From Atopobiaceae bacterium UBA7016 (GTDB lineage Bacteria; Actinomycetota; Coriobacteriia; Coriobacteriales; Atopobiaceae): DNA of 7,409 bases. The stretch spans positions 11,525 to 18,933 of the forward strand of contig DJXA01000147.1 in NCBI GenBank assembly GCA_002449555.1. The letters are read 5' to 3'. Both the position numbers and the translations under genes were made by a program. Shown in pieces: positions 1-5,984 of the stretch. How positions within the stretch are numbered: the first letter of the stretch is position 1; each line of letters starts with the position of its first letter. The notes under the pieces were generated by a model. That model ran no database searches and was not told where the DNA came from. It worked only from the letters and a program-made list of their open reading frames with translations.

Positions 1-461
1 TCCTTGGTGGCCTGACGCTGGGCGTCGTTGAAGTAGGCCGGGACGGTGATGACCGCGTCGGTGACGGGCTCGCCCAGGTACTTCTCGGCGTCAGCCTTCA
101 TCTTGGCCAGGATCATGGCGCTGATCTGCTCGGGGGTGAAGTCCTCGCCGTCAATCTCGACGACGGCACGGTTGCCCACGCCGCCCTTCACGCGATACGG
201 CACGGTCTTCAGCTCGGAGCCGACCTCGTCGTAGCGACGGCCCATGAAGCGCTTGATGGAGAAGACGGTGTTGGTGGGGTTGGTGACGGCCTGGTTCTTG
301 GCGGCCTTGCCGACGATGCGGTCTCCGTCGGGACGGAAGCCAACGACGGACGGGGTAGTGCGGTCGCCCTCAGCGTTGACGATAATCGTGGGCTCGCCGC
401 CCTCGAGGACTGCCATCGCGGAGTTGGTGGTGCCCAGGTCGATGCCGATAATCTTGCCCAT
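1..461 (-). CDS. dnaK: Chaperone DnaK (Hsp70), N-terminal 153 codons, runs off the left edge
   Basis: ATP-dependent Hsp70 chaperone of the cytoplasm; it binds exposed hydrophobic segments of client proteins and works with DnaJ and GrpE. Only the first part of the nucleotide-binding domain is present. Visible hallmarks are the phosphate-1 loop GIDLGTTNS (residues 6-14), the TTPSVV segment (35-40), the catalytic lysine in SIKRFMG (K70) and VPAYFNDAQRQAT (140-152). The substrate-binding domain lies outside the window. The ATG at 461-459 is supported by the classic MGKIIGIDLGTTNS beginning and by a purine-rich ribosome binding site (AAAGGAAAGG, minus strand 480-471) nine bases upstream. It is transcribed in the same direction as lysS but is separated by about 240 bases with its own AT-rich leader, so it probably has its own promoter. 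Identification is certain. In many Actinobacteria and relatives grpE and dnaJ follow, which cannot be seen here. Confidence 0.98.
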   Translation of the reverse strand, partial: MGKIIGIDLGTTNSAMAVLEGGEPTIIVNAEGDRTTPSVVGFRPDGDRIVGKAAKNQAVTNPTNTVFSIKRFMGRRYDEVGSELKTVPYRVKGGVGNRAVVEIDGEDFTPEQISAMILAKMKADAEKYLGEPVTDAVITVPAYFNDAQRQATK

Positions 462-481
462 GGTGTAAATCCTTTCCTTTA

Positions 482-499
482 CTCCGCTGCTTCGCGGAG
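482..499 (-). promoter_or_regulatory. Small hairpin in the dnaK 5' leader
   Basis: CTCCGC and GCGGAG form a perfect 6-bp stem with a 6-base loop, directly upstream of the dnaK ribosome binding site. It does not mask the ribosome binding site, so it is more likely a 5' stabilising or protein-binding element than a simple thermosensor. Seen in sequence; function is inferred and uncertain. Confidence 0.4.
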
Positions 500-538
500 A
501 GTGGTTGTACGAATCAGTATGTTCCCATGCAGTTCGAT

Positions 539-571
539 TCTATACATTATCTAAGTCTCTACACATTAGAT
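539..571 (-). promoter_or_regulatory. Probable dnaK promoter region with inverted repeat ATCTAA-N11-TTAGAT
   Basis: This is a markedly AT-rich island in an otherwise GC-rich window. On the minus strand it offers -10-like hexamers TATAGA (544-539) and GATAAT (551-546), about 80 bases upstream of the dnaK ATG. No good -35 is seen at the usual spacing. A perfect 6-bp inverted repeat (549-554 with 566-571, 11 bases apart) covers the place where a -35 would lie, as expected of a repressor or activator site. It matches neither CIRCE (TTAGCACTC-N9-GAGTGCTAA, HrcA) nor HAIR (CTTGAGT-N7-ACTCAAG, HspR). The promoter location is inference. Confidence 0.4.
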
Positions 572-594
572 TTTTTGAGCACACAAACGCAACC

Positions 595-675
595 CATGCA
601 CAGCGGGACCAGAGGGTCGGACCCTTTGGTCCCACATGCACAGCGGGACCAGAAGGTCCGACCTTCTGGTCCCGC
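595..675. repeat. Two tandem copies of a 40-base palindromic unit between lysS and dnaK
   Basis: Units at 595-634 and 635-674 both begin CATGCACAGCGGGACCAGA. Each holds a 29-base palindrome with 14-base arms around one central base. At 605-633 the arms pair except for one position. At 645-673 the arms are perfect, and the stem extends by GC/GC to 16 bp (643-675). The differences between copies are mostly paired, so the fold is kept. No T-run follows on either strand, so these are not canonical intrinsic terminators, although a stem this strong 27 bases after the lysS stop may still block or stabilise the lysS transcript 3' end. They look like a REP-type family; the mobilising enzyme is not in the window. 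Confidence 0.8.
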
Positions 676-702
676 GGCGTCAGCAGTCGCTTTTGTTTGG
701 CT

Positions 703-2805
703 CTAGTTTTCTGCGTAGATGTCGCCGACGGGAGCGATGGCCTTCATGGCCTCGAGCACGCTGGCGAAGAGCTCGTCGAGCTCCATATCCAGCAGCTCGG
801 CACCCTTGCGGATGACGTCACGGTCGCAGCCGGCGGCGAAGCTCTTGGTCTTGAACTTCTTCTTCAGCGACTTGACCTCCATGTCGGCCACGCTCTTGGA
901 CGGGCGCATCTTGGCCACAGCCTGAATCAGGCCGGAAAGCTCGTCGGTAGCGAAGAGCCACTTCTCCATGATGTGCTCGGGCTTGGGCAGCTCAGGGTTG
1001 TTGTCGGAGTTGTGCGTCTGGATGGAGCGCGCCAGCGCGGGGTTGGCGCCGGCCTCGGCCAGAAGCTCGCCCGTCTTCACCGTGTGCTGCACGGCGTCCT
1101 GCCACTTCTCCCAGTCGAGGTCGTGCAGCAGGCCCACCTGGCCCCAGAACTCCACATTCTCGGGGTCCTCACGCTCGGCGTAGTAGCGCATGAGGCCCTC
1201 AAGGGTCTCGCCGTGGGCCACGTGGAACGGGTCCTCGTTGTACTTCTTCAAGAGGTCAAGGGCCGCGTCGCGAGTCAGGCCGCTCTCAAGACGACCGTCA
1301 GCAGCCGGCTTGGGCGCCTCGCGCTTCTCAGGACGCATGTGCGGGAACAGCAGGACGTCGCGGATGGACGCCTCGTCGCAGAAGAGCATGATCATGCGGT
1401 CGATGCCGTAGCCGATGCCGCCCGCAGGGGGCATGCCGTACTCAAGCGCGCGCACGAAGTCTGCGTCGTACTCCATGGCCTCCTCGTCGCCCGCGGCCTT
1501 GGCGGCCACCTGCGCGGCAAAGCGCTCCTCCTGGTCAACCGGGTCGTTGAGCTCGGAATAGGCGTTGGCGTACTCGTGGCCAGCAATGATGAGCTCAAAG
1601 CGGTCGGTCAGGCGTGGGTCGTCGTCCTTGCGCTTGGTGAGCGGCGAGACCTCAACGGGGTAGTCGCACACGAAGGTGGGGTTGACGATGCTCTTCTCGC
1701 CCAGCTCGTCGTACAGCTCGAAGACCAGCTTGCCGGCGCCCCAGTCCTCGGCCCACTCGATGCCGTTGGCGGCGCAGAGCTCGCGCAGGCGCTCGACGGG
1801 GGTGTCGAGGTCGATGTGCTCGCCCACGCACTCGCTGGCAATCTCTGCCACGGTGGCCGAACGCCACGGGCTGGACAGGTCGATCTTGGCGCCCTGGTAG
1901 TCGATGACGGTACCCTTGCCCACAGCGGCAGCGCAGCTCTGGAAGAGCTTCTCGCTGAGCGCCTTCATGCCGTCGAGGTCAGAGTAGGCGCAGTAGGCCT
2001 CCATGGAGGTGAACTCGGGGTTGTGGGTAAGGTCCATGCCCTCGTTGCGGAACTGGCGACCGATCTCAAACACGCGGTCAAGGCCGCCCACTACGCAGCG
2101 CTTCAGGTGCAGCTCGGTGGCGATGCGCAGGTAGCAGTCCTGGTCAAGCACGTTGAAGTGCGTGGTGAAGGGCTTGGCGTTGGCGCCGCCCAGCGTCTCC
2201 TGCAAGATGGGGGTCTCAACCTCAAGGTAGCCCTCGTCCTCCATGAAGCGGCGGATGGAGCTGATGATGCGCGAGCGGTTAACAAACGTCTGCTTGACCT
2301 CGGGGTTCATGATGAGGTCGACGTAGCGCTGGCGGTAACGGACCTCCTTGTCGGTGAGGCCGTGGAACTTCTCCGGCAGCGGGCGCACCGACTTGGTGAG
2401 CAGCGTCAGGCTGGTGGGCGCAAGCGAGAGCTGGCCGCGGCGCGTGCGGATGACAGGGCCCGTGGCGCCGATGATGTCGCCCAGGTCGAGCTGGCCCAGA
2501 AGCGCCCAGTCGGCCTCGGAGAGGTTGTTGATGCGGCAGAAGAGCTGCAGCTGGCCCGTGCAGTCCTCCAGCACGATGAAGGCCACCTTGCCCTGGTTGC
2601 GCAGGGCGCGGATGCGGCCCGCCAGGGAGTAGACGTCGGTGGTGTCCTCGCCCGCCTCGAGGGCCGCGTAGCGCTCCTCGAGCTCGGCCGCATGGGCCGT
2701 GACCTCGGACTTGATGGGATACGGGTTGATGCCCGCGTCAATGAGTGCCTGCCTGCGCGCGCGGCGGACAGCGCGCTCGTCGGTTGCTGGGGTCTGCTCG
2801 GCCAT
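703..2805 (-). CDS. lysS: Lysyl-tRNA synthetase (class II) with C-terminal HD hydrolase domain
   Basis: Charges tRNA(Lys) with lysine in the cytoplasm. The protein is 700 residues, against about 500 for a usual bacterial LysRS. Residues about 55-140 are the OB-fold anticodon-binding domain, with LAGRIRALRNQGKVAF. Residues 150-492 are the class II core: IRRFMEDEGYLEVETPIL (motif 1), FRNEGMDLTHNPEFTSMEAY (motif 2, around 252-271) and GIGYGIDRMIMLF (motif 3, 463-475), followed by SIRDVLLFPHMRP. After a short linker, residues about 507-690 form a complete HD-superfamily domain: H528/H531, the HD pair 561-562 in GLLHDLDWEKW, H574, H598 and D621. This resembles stand-alone HD phosphohydrolases. There is no frameshift or stop between the two parts. 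The ATG at 2805 is chosen because AAGGAG lies nine bases upstream and MAEQ... begins the family sequence. A longer in-frame reading to 2898 would translate palindromic repeats and is rejected. It probably shares a transcript with tatA-like and greA upstream. The role of the HD domain is unknown. Confidence 0.96.
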   Translation of the reverse strand: MAEQTPATDERAVRRARRQALIDAGINPYPIKSEVTAHAAELEERYAALEAGEDTTDVYSLAGRIRALRNQGKVAFIVLEDCTGQLQLFCRINNLSEADWALLGQLDLGDIIGATGPVIRTRRGQLSLAPTSLTLLTKSVRPLPEKFHGLTDKEVRYRQRYVDLIMNPEVKQTFVNRSRIISSIRRFMEDEGYLEVETPILQETLGGANAKPFTTHFNVLDQDCYLRIATELHLKRCVVGGLDRVFEIGRQFRNEGMDLTHNPEFTSMEAYCAYSDLDGMKALSEKLFQSCAAAVGKGTVIDYQGAKIDLSSPWRSATVAEIASECVGEHIDLDTPVERLRELCAANGIEWAEDWGAGKLVFELYDELGEKSIVNPTFVCDYPVEVSPLTKRKDDDPRLTDRFELIIAGHEYANAYSELNDPVDQEERFAAQVAAKAAGDEEAMEYDADFVRALEYGMPPAGGIGYGIDRMIMLFCDEASIRDVLLFPHMRPEKREAPKPAADGRLESGLTRDAALDLLKKYNEDPFHVAHGETLEGLMRYYAEREDPENVEFWGQVGLLHDLDWEKWQDAVQHTVKTGELLAEAGANPALARSIQTHNSDNNPELPKPEHIMEKWLFATDELSGLIQAVAKMRPSKSVADMEVKSLKKKFKTKSFAAGCDRDVIRKGAELLDMELDELFASVLEAMKAIAPVGDIYAEN

Positions 2806-2828
2806 TGCCTTTTGCTCCTTAACATGAA

Positions 2829-2906
2829 ATTCCCCATTGGGGACAGGCCCTAATGGGGAATGAATGGCGAACTGTTCCCCATTGGGGCCTGTCCCCAATG
2901 GGGAGT
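2829..2906. repeat. Facing pair of 33-base REP-like palindromes between greA and lysS
   Basis: Copy A (2829-2861) reads ATTCCCCATTGGGG, a central ACAGG, then a 14-base complementary arm with one wobble position. Copy B (2874-2906) is the same element in the opposite orientation, with CCTGT at the centre. They differ at about 3 of 33 positions and are 12 bases apart. Each can fold alone, and together they can form one longer hairpin, as in paired REP (BIME-like) arrangements. A third copy lies at 3825-3857. They fill most of the greA-lysS spacer and could set the relative level of lysS within the transcript; that role is inference. Confidence 0.85.
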
Positions 2907-2915
2907 TGAACTGCG

Positions 2916-3392
2916 TTAGCGCGTGATGCTGGTGATGGTGTACTCGCGCACCTTGCCCGTGGGGGTGGTGAAGGACACCTTGTCGCCCACCACGTGGCCG
3001 ATCATGGCCGCGCCAGCGGGGCTCTCGTTGGAGATGCGGCGCTTGAGCGAGTCGGTCTCGGTGGTGCCCACGATGGTGAAGGAAGCCTTCTTGCCCTTCT
3101 TGTCCTCCAGCTCGACGGTGGTGCCGATGGAGACGGACATGGTTGCGGCGTCGCCGGCCTCGACGATGCGCGCGACAGCGAGAATCTGGCGAATCTCGTT
3201 GATGCGGGAGGCGTTCTTGGCCTGCTCCTCCTTCGCGGCGTCGAACTCCGCGTTCTCGGAGAGGTCGCCGAAGCCACGAGCCTCTTTCAGGCTCTCGACG
3301 ATCTCGTCGTTGTGCTCACCCTCGCGCCACTCAAGCTCGCGAATGAGCTCCTCGCGGCCTTCGGGGGTCAGGATGATTTCTTTTGCTGCCAT
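2916..3392 (-). CDS. greA: Transcription elongation factor GreA
   Basis: Rescues backtracked RNA polymerase by reaching through the secondary channel and stimulating cleavage of the RNA 3' end. The 158-residue length is exactly typical. Residues about 1-75 form the antiparallel coiled coil. The tip GFGDLSENAEF (40-50) carries the two acidic residues (D43 and E46) that correspond to the essential pair D41/E44 of E. coli GreA. Residues about 80-158 are the FKBP-like polymerase-binding domain, with the signature SPAGAAMIGHVVGD (124-137). The ATG at 3392 has GAGGAG as ribosome binding site, which overlaps the stop codon region of the TatA-like gene 6 bases upstream, indicating translational coupling. 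The gene appears intact and ordinary. Confidence 0.97.
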   Translation of the reverse strand: MAAKEIILTPEGREELIRELEWREGEHNDEIVESLKEARGFGDLSENAEFDAAKEEQAKNASRINEIRQILAVARIVEAGDAATMSVSIGTTVELEDKKGKKASFTIVGTTETDSLKRRISNESPAGAAMIGHVVGDKVSFTTPTGKVREYTITSITR

Positions 3393-3398
3393 GTGTGT

Positions 3399-3704
3399 TT
3401 ACTCCTCGTTCGTAAGCTTGGCGCCGCACTTGGAGCAGAACGCAGCCTCGGCCGCATTCTTGGCGCCGCACTTGGAGCAGAACACCACATCGCCCTCGAC
3501 GTCAGCATCGGTATCAGCCACGACCTCGGTCGCCTTGGGCGCCTCGACCTTCTTGGTCTCGTCGTCCATGTCGCCCTCCATGCCCTCGCGGACATTCTTG
3601 ACCGTCTGGCCGAGGCTCTTGCCGAGCTTCGGAAGGTTCTTGGGCCCAAAGATGAGCAGTGCGACAACGAGGATGACGATAAGTTCCATAGGACCGAGGT
3701 TCAT
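3399..3704 (-). CDS. tatA: TatA-like translocase component with C-terminal zinc ribbon
   Basis: A 101-residue TatA/Hcf106-family protein. TatA oligomers support export of folded proteins through the twin-arginine pathway in the cytoplasmic membrane. MNLGPMELIVILVVALLIFG (1-20) is the short membrane helix. FGPKNLPKLGKSLGQ with the following residues (19-40) is the hinge and amphipathic helix with the family's conserved FGP...LP.LG.S.G pattern. An acidic linker (about 41-73) leads to FCSKCGAK twice, with C76, C79, C90 and C93 spaced CxxC-x10-CxxC, a zinc-ribbon signature. Ordinary TatA tails are acidic and unstructured, so the zinc ribbon is unusual. No tatC or tatB is adjacent; the gene leads into greA and lysS instead. 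Start at 3704: a purine-rich AAGGAAGGAAG precedes it, and GPMELIVIL matches the usual TatA N-terminus. The gene symbol is by family; a specialised paralogue of TatA is possible. Confidence 0.9.
   Translation of the reverse strand: MNLGPMELIVILVVALLIFGPKNLPKLGKSLGQTVKNVREGMEGDMDDETKKVEAPKATEVVADTDADVEGDVVFCSKCGAKNAAEAAFCSKCGAKLTNEE
3417..3483 (-). repeat. Exact 25-base direct repeat encoding the two zinc knuckles
   Basis: The stretches 3417-3441 and 3459-3483 are identical over 25 bases, 42 bases (14 codons) apart, inside the 3' end of the TatA-like gene. Both encode FCSKCGAK in the same frame with identical codons. Zinc ribbons normally have two similar knuckles at protein level, but complete nucleotide identity suggests recent duplication or conversion. 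Confidence 0.85.
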
Positions 3705-3764
3705 GGTGCTTCCTTCCTTTGTTTCTGGTTGCGCAGGCAGGTGCCATAACGCTACAGCCTTGTT

Positions 3765-3773
3765 AGTATAACA
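3765..3773 (-). promoter_or_regulatory. Extended -10 promoter candidate for tatA-like/greA/lysS
   Basis: The minus strand reads TGTTATACT, an extended -10 (TGn followed by TATACT) about 60 bases upstream of the TatA-like ATG. No convincing -35 hexamer is present 17 bases further up, which is common for extended -10 promoters. It would start the transcript after the htpG 3' end. Assigned from sequence pattern only. Confidence 0.5.
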
Positions 3774-3803
3774 GCTTCTACCCAGCAGGGTTTCGGTCTA
3801 ACA

Positions 3804-3818
3804 GTCTTTGCAAAAGAC
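3804..3818. other. Short hairpin between htpG and the TatA-like gene
   Basis: GTCTTT-GCA-AAAGAC forms a perfect 6-bp stem with a 3-base loop, just beyond the REP-like palindrome behind htpG. It could contribute to ending the htpG transcript, but there is no U-tract and the stem is AT-rich, so this is weak. Confidence 0.25.
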
Positions 3819-3824
3819 ATCATG

Positions 3825-3857
3825 ATTCCCCATCGGAGACAGGCCCCAATGGGGAAT
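3825..3857. repeat. Third copy of the 33-base REP-like palindrome, behind htpG
   Basis: Same 33-base unit and orientation as the copy at 2829-2861: ATTCCCCAT at one end, ACAGG at the centre, ATGGGGAAT at the other. Two unpaired positions lie in the left arm, so this copy has decayed more. It starts 6 bases after the htpG stop codon, a position where it could act as a 3' end hairpin although no U-tract follows. Confidence 0.8.
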
Positions 3858-3863
3858 CGTTGG

Positions 3864-5834
3864 CTACATCAGCTCGCAGACGTTCTTGGCAAACTCCACC
3901 GGGTCGTCGACGGGGAGGCCCTCAACCAGCAGGGCCTGATCGTAGAGGAGGCTGGCGTACAGGGCCAGCTTGGCCTCGTCGCCGGCGTCCTGCGCAGCGA
4001 CCAGCTTCGCAAACACGGGGTGGTTGGCGTTGAGCTCAAGCACGCGGCGGGCACCCGGCACCATGCCGGCGTCCGGGCCCTCGGCCATGATGCGCTCCAT
4101 CTCCAGCGAGATGGGGCCCTCTGTGGCGATGCATGCCGGGGCCTCGCCTGCGCGAGCGGACGCGCGCACGGCCACGACCTTCTCGCCCAGGGCCTCCTTC
4201 ATGGCGTCGAAGAGGCTCGCGTGCTCCTCGCTCGCTTTCTCGGCCTCGGCCTTCTCCTCCTCGGTGGCAAAGTCGAGGTCAGCAGTGGAGACGTTGGTCA
4301 GCTCGAGGTCGCGCTCGTCGGTGCCCTTGTGCTCGGAGTCGCCCGCGACGGCCGCGGCGTGGTAGGTGCGCATGGCCTGGAACATGAACTCGTCCACGTC
4401 CTGCGTGCAAAGTAGCACGTCAAAGCCATGGTCGACGGCGCTCTTCACCACCGGGGTCTTCTCCAGACGCTCGCGCGAATCGCCAGCGGCGTAATAGATC
4501 TTGTCCTGGCTCTCGGGCATGGCCGCCACGTACTCAGCTAGGCTCACCTGCTTGTCCTCGCGGGCAGACCAGAACAGCAGCAGGTCAGCCAGGTCGCTGG
4601 CCGCCGCGCCATAGCTGTTGTAGATGCCAAACTTCAGGCCGCGACCAAAGTTCTCGAAGAACTGCTCGTAGGACTCGCGGTCGTCACGCATCATGGCGGT
4701 CAGCTCGTCGTGCACCTTGCGCTCCACGCGGCGCTCGATGGCGCGCAGCTGCGAGTTCTGCTGCAGCGTCTCGCGGCTGATGTTGAGCGTGACGTCGGGG
4801 CTGTCCACCACGCCGCGCACGAAGTTGTAGTGGTCGGGCAGCAGGTCGGCGCACTTCTCCTGGATGAGCACGTTGGACGAGTAGAGCGCGAGGCCCTTCT
4901 CGTAGTCCTTGCTGTACAGGTCGAACGGCGCGCGCGACGGGATGAAGAGGAGCGCGTCGTAGGAAAGGGCGCCCTCGGCGTGGAAGCTGATGGTGCGCGC
5001 CGGCTTCTCCCAGTCATGGAACGTGGAGGTGTAGAACTCGTCGTAGTCGGCCTGCTCCACCTCCGAGCTGCGCTTCTTCCAGATGGGCGTCATGGAGTTA
5101 AGCGTCTCCAGCTCCTGGTAGGTCTCGTACTGCGGGGTGTAGTCGTCGCCCGCGTCCTCGGGCTTGGGCAGCTCGCGACTCTTGGTGACCATCATCTGGA
5201 CCGGATGGCGCACGTAGTTGGAGTAGCGGCGCACGAGGTCGCGCAGGCCCCACTCGGAGAGGTACTTGTCGGGGCTGTCCTCACCCTCAATCTCGCGCAG
5301 GTAGAGGATGACGTCGGTGCCGTGGTCGTTCTCGCCGTCGCGCTCGCCTGCGGCGGCAGGGCTGATGGTGTAGCCCTTCACGCCGTCGCTCTCCCAAACA
5401 AAGGCCTGGTCAGCGCCATAGGCGCGGCTGATGACGCGCACGCGCTCGGCCACCATGAACGTAGAGTAGAAGCCCACGCCAAACTGGCCGATGATGTCGA
5501 TGTCCTCGCCCTGGTGCTCGGCGTTGGCCTCCTTGAAGGCCTCGCTGCCGGAGTGCGCGATGGTGCCGAGGTTGCGGTCGAGCTCCTCCTCGGTCATGCC
5601 GATGCCGTTGTCGCTGACGGTGATGGTGCGCGCGTCCTTGTCAAACGACAGGCGAATGGCCAGCTCGTCGGAGCCGAGCTCCACGGAGGGGTCGGTCAGC
5701 GCCTTGAACGCCAGCTTGTCGATGGCGTCCGACGCGTTGGAGATGAGCTCGCGCAGGAAGATCTCGCGGTTGGTGTAGATGGAGTTGATCATGAGATCGA
5801 GGAGCTTTTTGCTCTCTGTCTTGAACTGCTTCAC
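3864..5834 (-). CDS. htpG: Chaperone HtpG (Hsp90)
   Basis: Cytosolic ATP-dependent dimeric Hsp90 chaperone. The 656-residue protein has the full three-domain order. In the N-terminal GHKL ATPase are ELISNASDA (29-37, preceded by the catalytic E28), DNGIGM (75-80), GQFGVGFYS (116-124) and GTD (172-174). In the middle domain, LNISRETLQQN carries R354 and Q358, equivalent to the ATP-contacting Arg and Gln of yeast Hsp90. The C-terminal dimerisation domain has SLEMERIMAE and the NANHPVF motif (602-608). A charged, glutamate-rich insertion near 525-546 makes it slightly longer than E. coli HtpG (624). GTG at 5834 is chosen as the start because AAAGGA sits six bases upstream and the protein then begins MKQFKTESKKLLDLM, as in the family. 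An in-frame GTG five codons earlier would place the ribosome binding site inside the gene. The leader carries half of the facing-motif pair at 5893-5969. Confidence 0.97.
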   Translation of the reverse strand: MKQFKTESKKLLDLMINSIYTNREIFLRELISNASDAIDKLAFKALTDPSVELGSDELAIRLSFDKDARTITVSDNGIGMTEEELDRNLGTIAHSGSEAFKEANAEHQGEDIDIIGQFGVGFYSTFMVAERVRVISRAYGADQAFVWESDGVKGYTISPAAAGERDGENDHGTDVILYLREIEGEDSPDKYLSEWGLRDLVRRYSNYVRHPVQMMVTKSRELPKPEDAGDDYTPQYETYQELETLNSMTPIWKKRSSEVEQADYDEFYTSTFHDWEKPARTISFHAEGALSYDALLFIPSRAPFDLYSKDYEKGLALYSSNVLIQEKCADLLPDHYNFVRGVVDSPDVTLNISRETLQQNSQLRAIERRVERKVHDELTAMMRDDRESYEQFFENFGRGLKFGIYNSYGAAASDLADLLLFWSAREDKQVSLAEYVAAMPESQDKIYYAAGDSRERLEKTPVVKSAVDHGFDVLLCTQDVDEFMFQAMRTYHAAAVAGDSEHKGTDERDLELTNVSTADLDFATEEEKAEAEKASEEHASLFDAMKEALGEKVVAVRASARAGEAPACIATEGPISLEMERIMAEGPDAGMVPGARRVLELNANHPVFAKLVAAQDAGDEAKLALYASLLYDQALLVEGLPVDDPVEFAKNVCELM

Positions 5835-5892
5835 GGCGGGTCCTTTCACTTGGTGACGTGAGACGTTGTACCCCAGATGCCGTGTGCTAATC

Positions 5893-5969
5893 TGAAAACA
5901 CTCAATTGAGCAGTTTTGAAAAAGGAATCCTGCGGTTTTGTGCCAAGGGTCCTCAAGTGAGTGTTTTCA
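5893..5969. promoter_or_regulatory. Facing 18-base motif pair in the htpG/PHP divergent spacer
   Basis: TGAAAACACTCAATTGAG (5893-5910, plus strand) recurs on the minus strand at 5969-5952 with a single change. The two copies face each other across 41 bases in the spacer between two divergent genes. The first copy contains the perfect 10-base palindrome CTCAATTGAG (5901-5910). The symmetry makes each copy read toward one of the two genes, as a shared operator pair would. A transcript crossing both would form an 18-bp stem with a 41-base loop in the leader. A terminal-inverted-repeat relic of a 77-base miniature element is an alternative. No standard -10/-35 pair is obvious on either strand. 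It does not match CIRCE or HAIR. Confidence 0.6.
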
Positions 5970-5984
5970 AAAGTAGAGAGCGTC

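Noticed and set aside
595..675. CRISPR-like array
   Set aside because: Only two adjacent palindromic units without unique spacers and no cas genes.
505..2853. 782-codon open frame on the plus strand, opposite lysS
   Set aside because: Product is low-complexity (Leu/Val/Ala/Gly/His-rich), with no ribosome binding site and no family resemblance. It is the antisense of lysS, kept open by G/C-ending codons, and its ends run through palindromic repeats.
2806..2898. 31-residue N-terminal extension of lysS
   Set aside because: It would translate the two REP-like palindromes; the ATG at 2805 has a strong AAGGAG and the normal protein start.
2806..2915. T-box or lysine riboswitch before lysS
   Set aside because: The spacer is only 110 bases and is filled by two palindromic repeats; no T-box sequence or lysine-riboswitch structure is visible.
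2923..3771. Long plus-strand frames opposite greA and the TatA-like gene
   Set aside because: Ser- or Leu-rich shadows; both minus-strand genes are recognised families.
5835..5849. Upstream GTG start for htpG (five extra codons)
   Set aside because: The ribosome binding site AAAGGA would lie within the gene, whereas the GTG at 5834 is spaced correctly and gives the standard N-terminus.
4710..5861. 383-codon plus-strand frame opposite htpG
   Set aside because: Same antisense effect of codon bias; the htpG frame has every Hsp90 motif.
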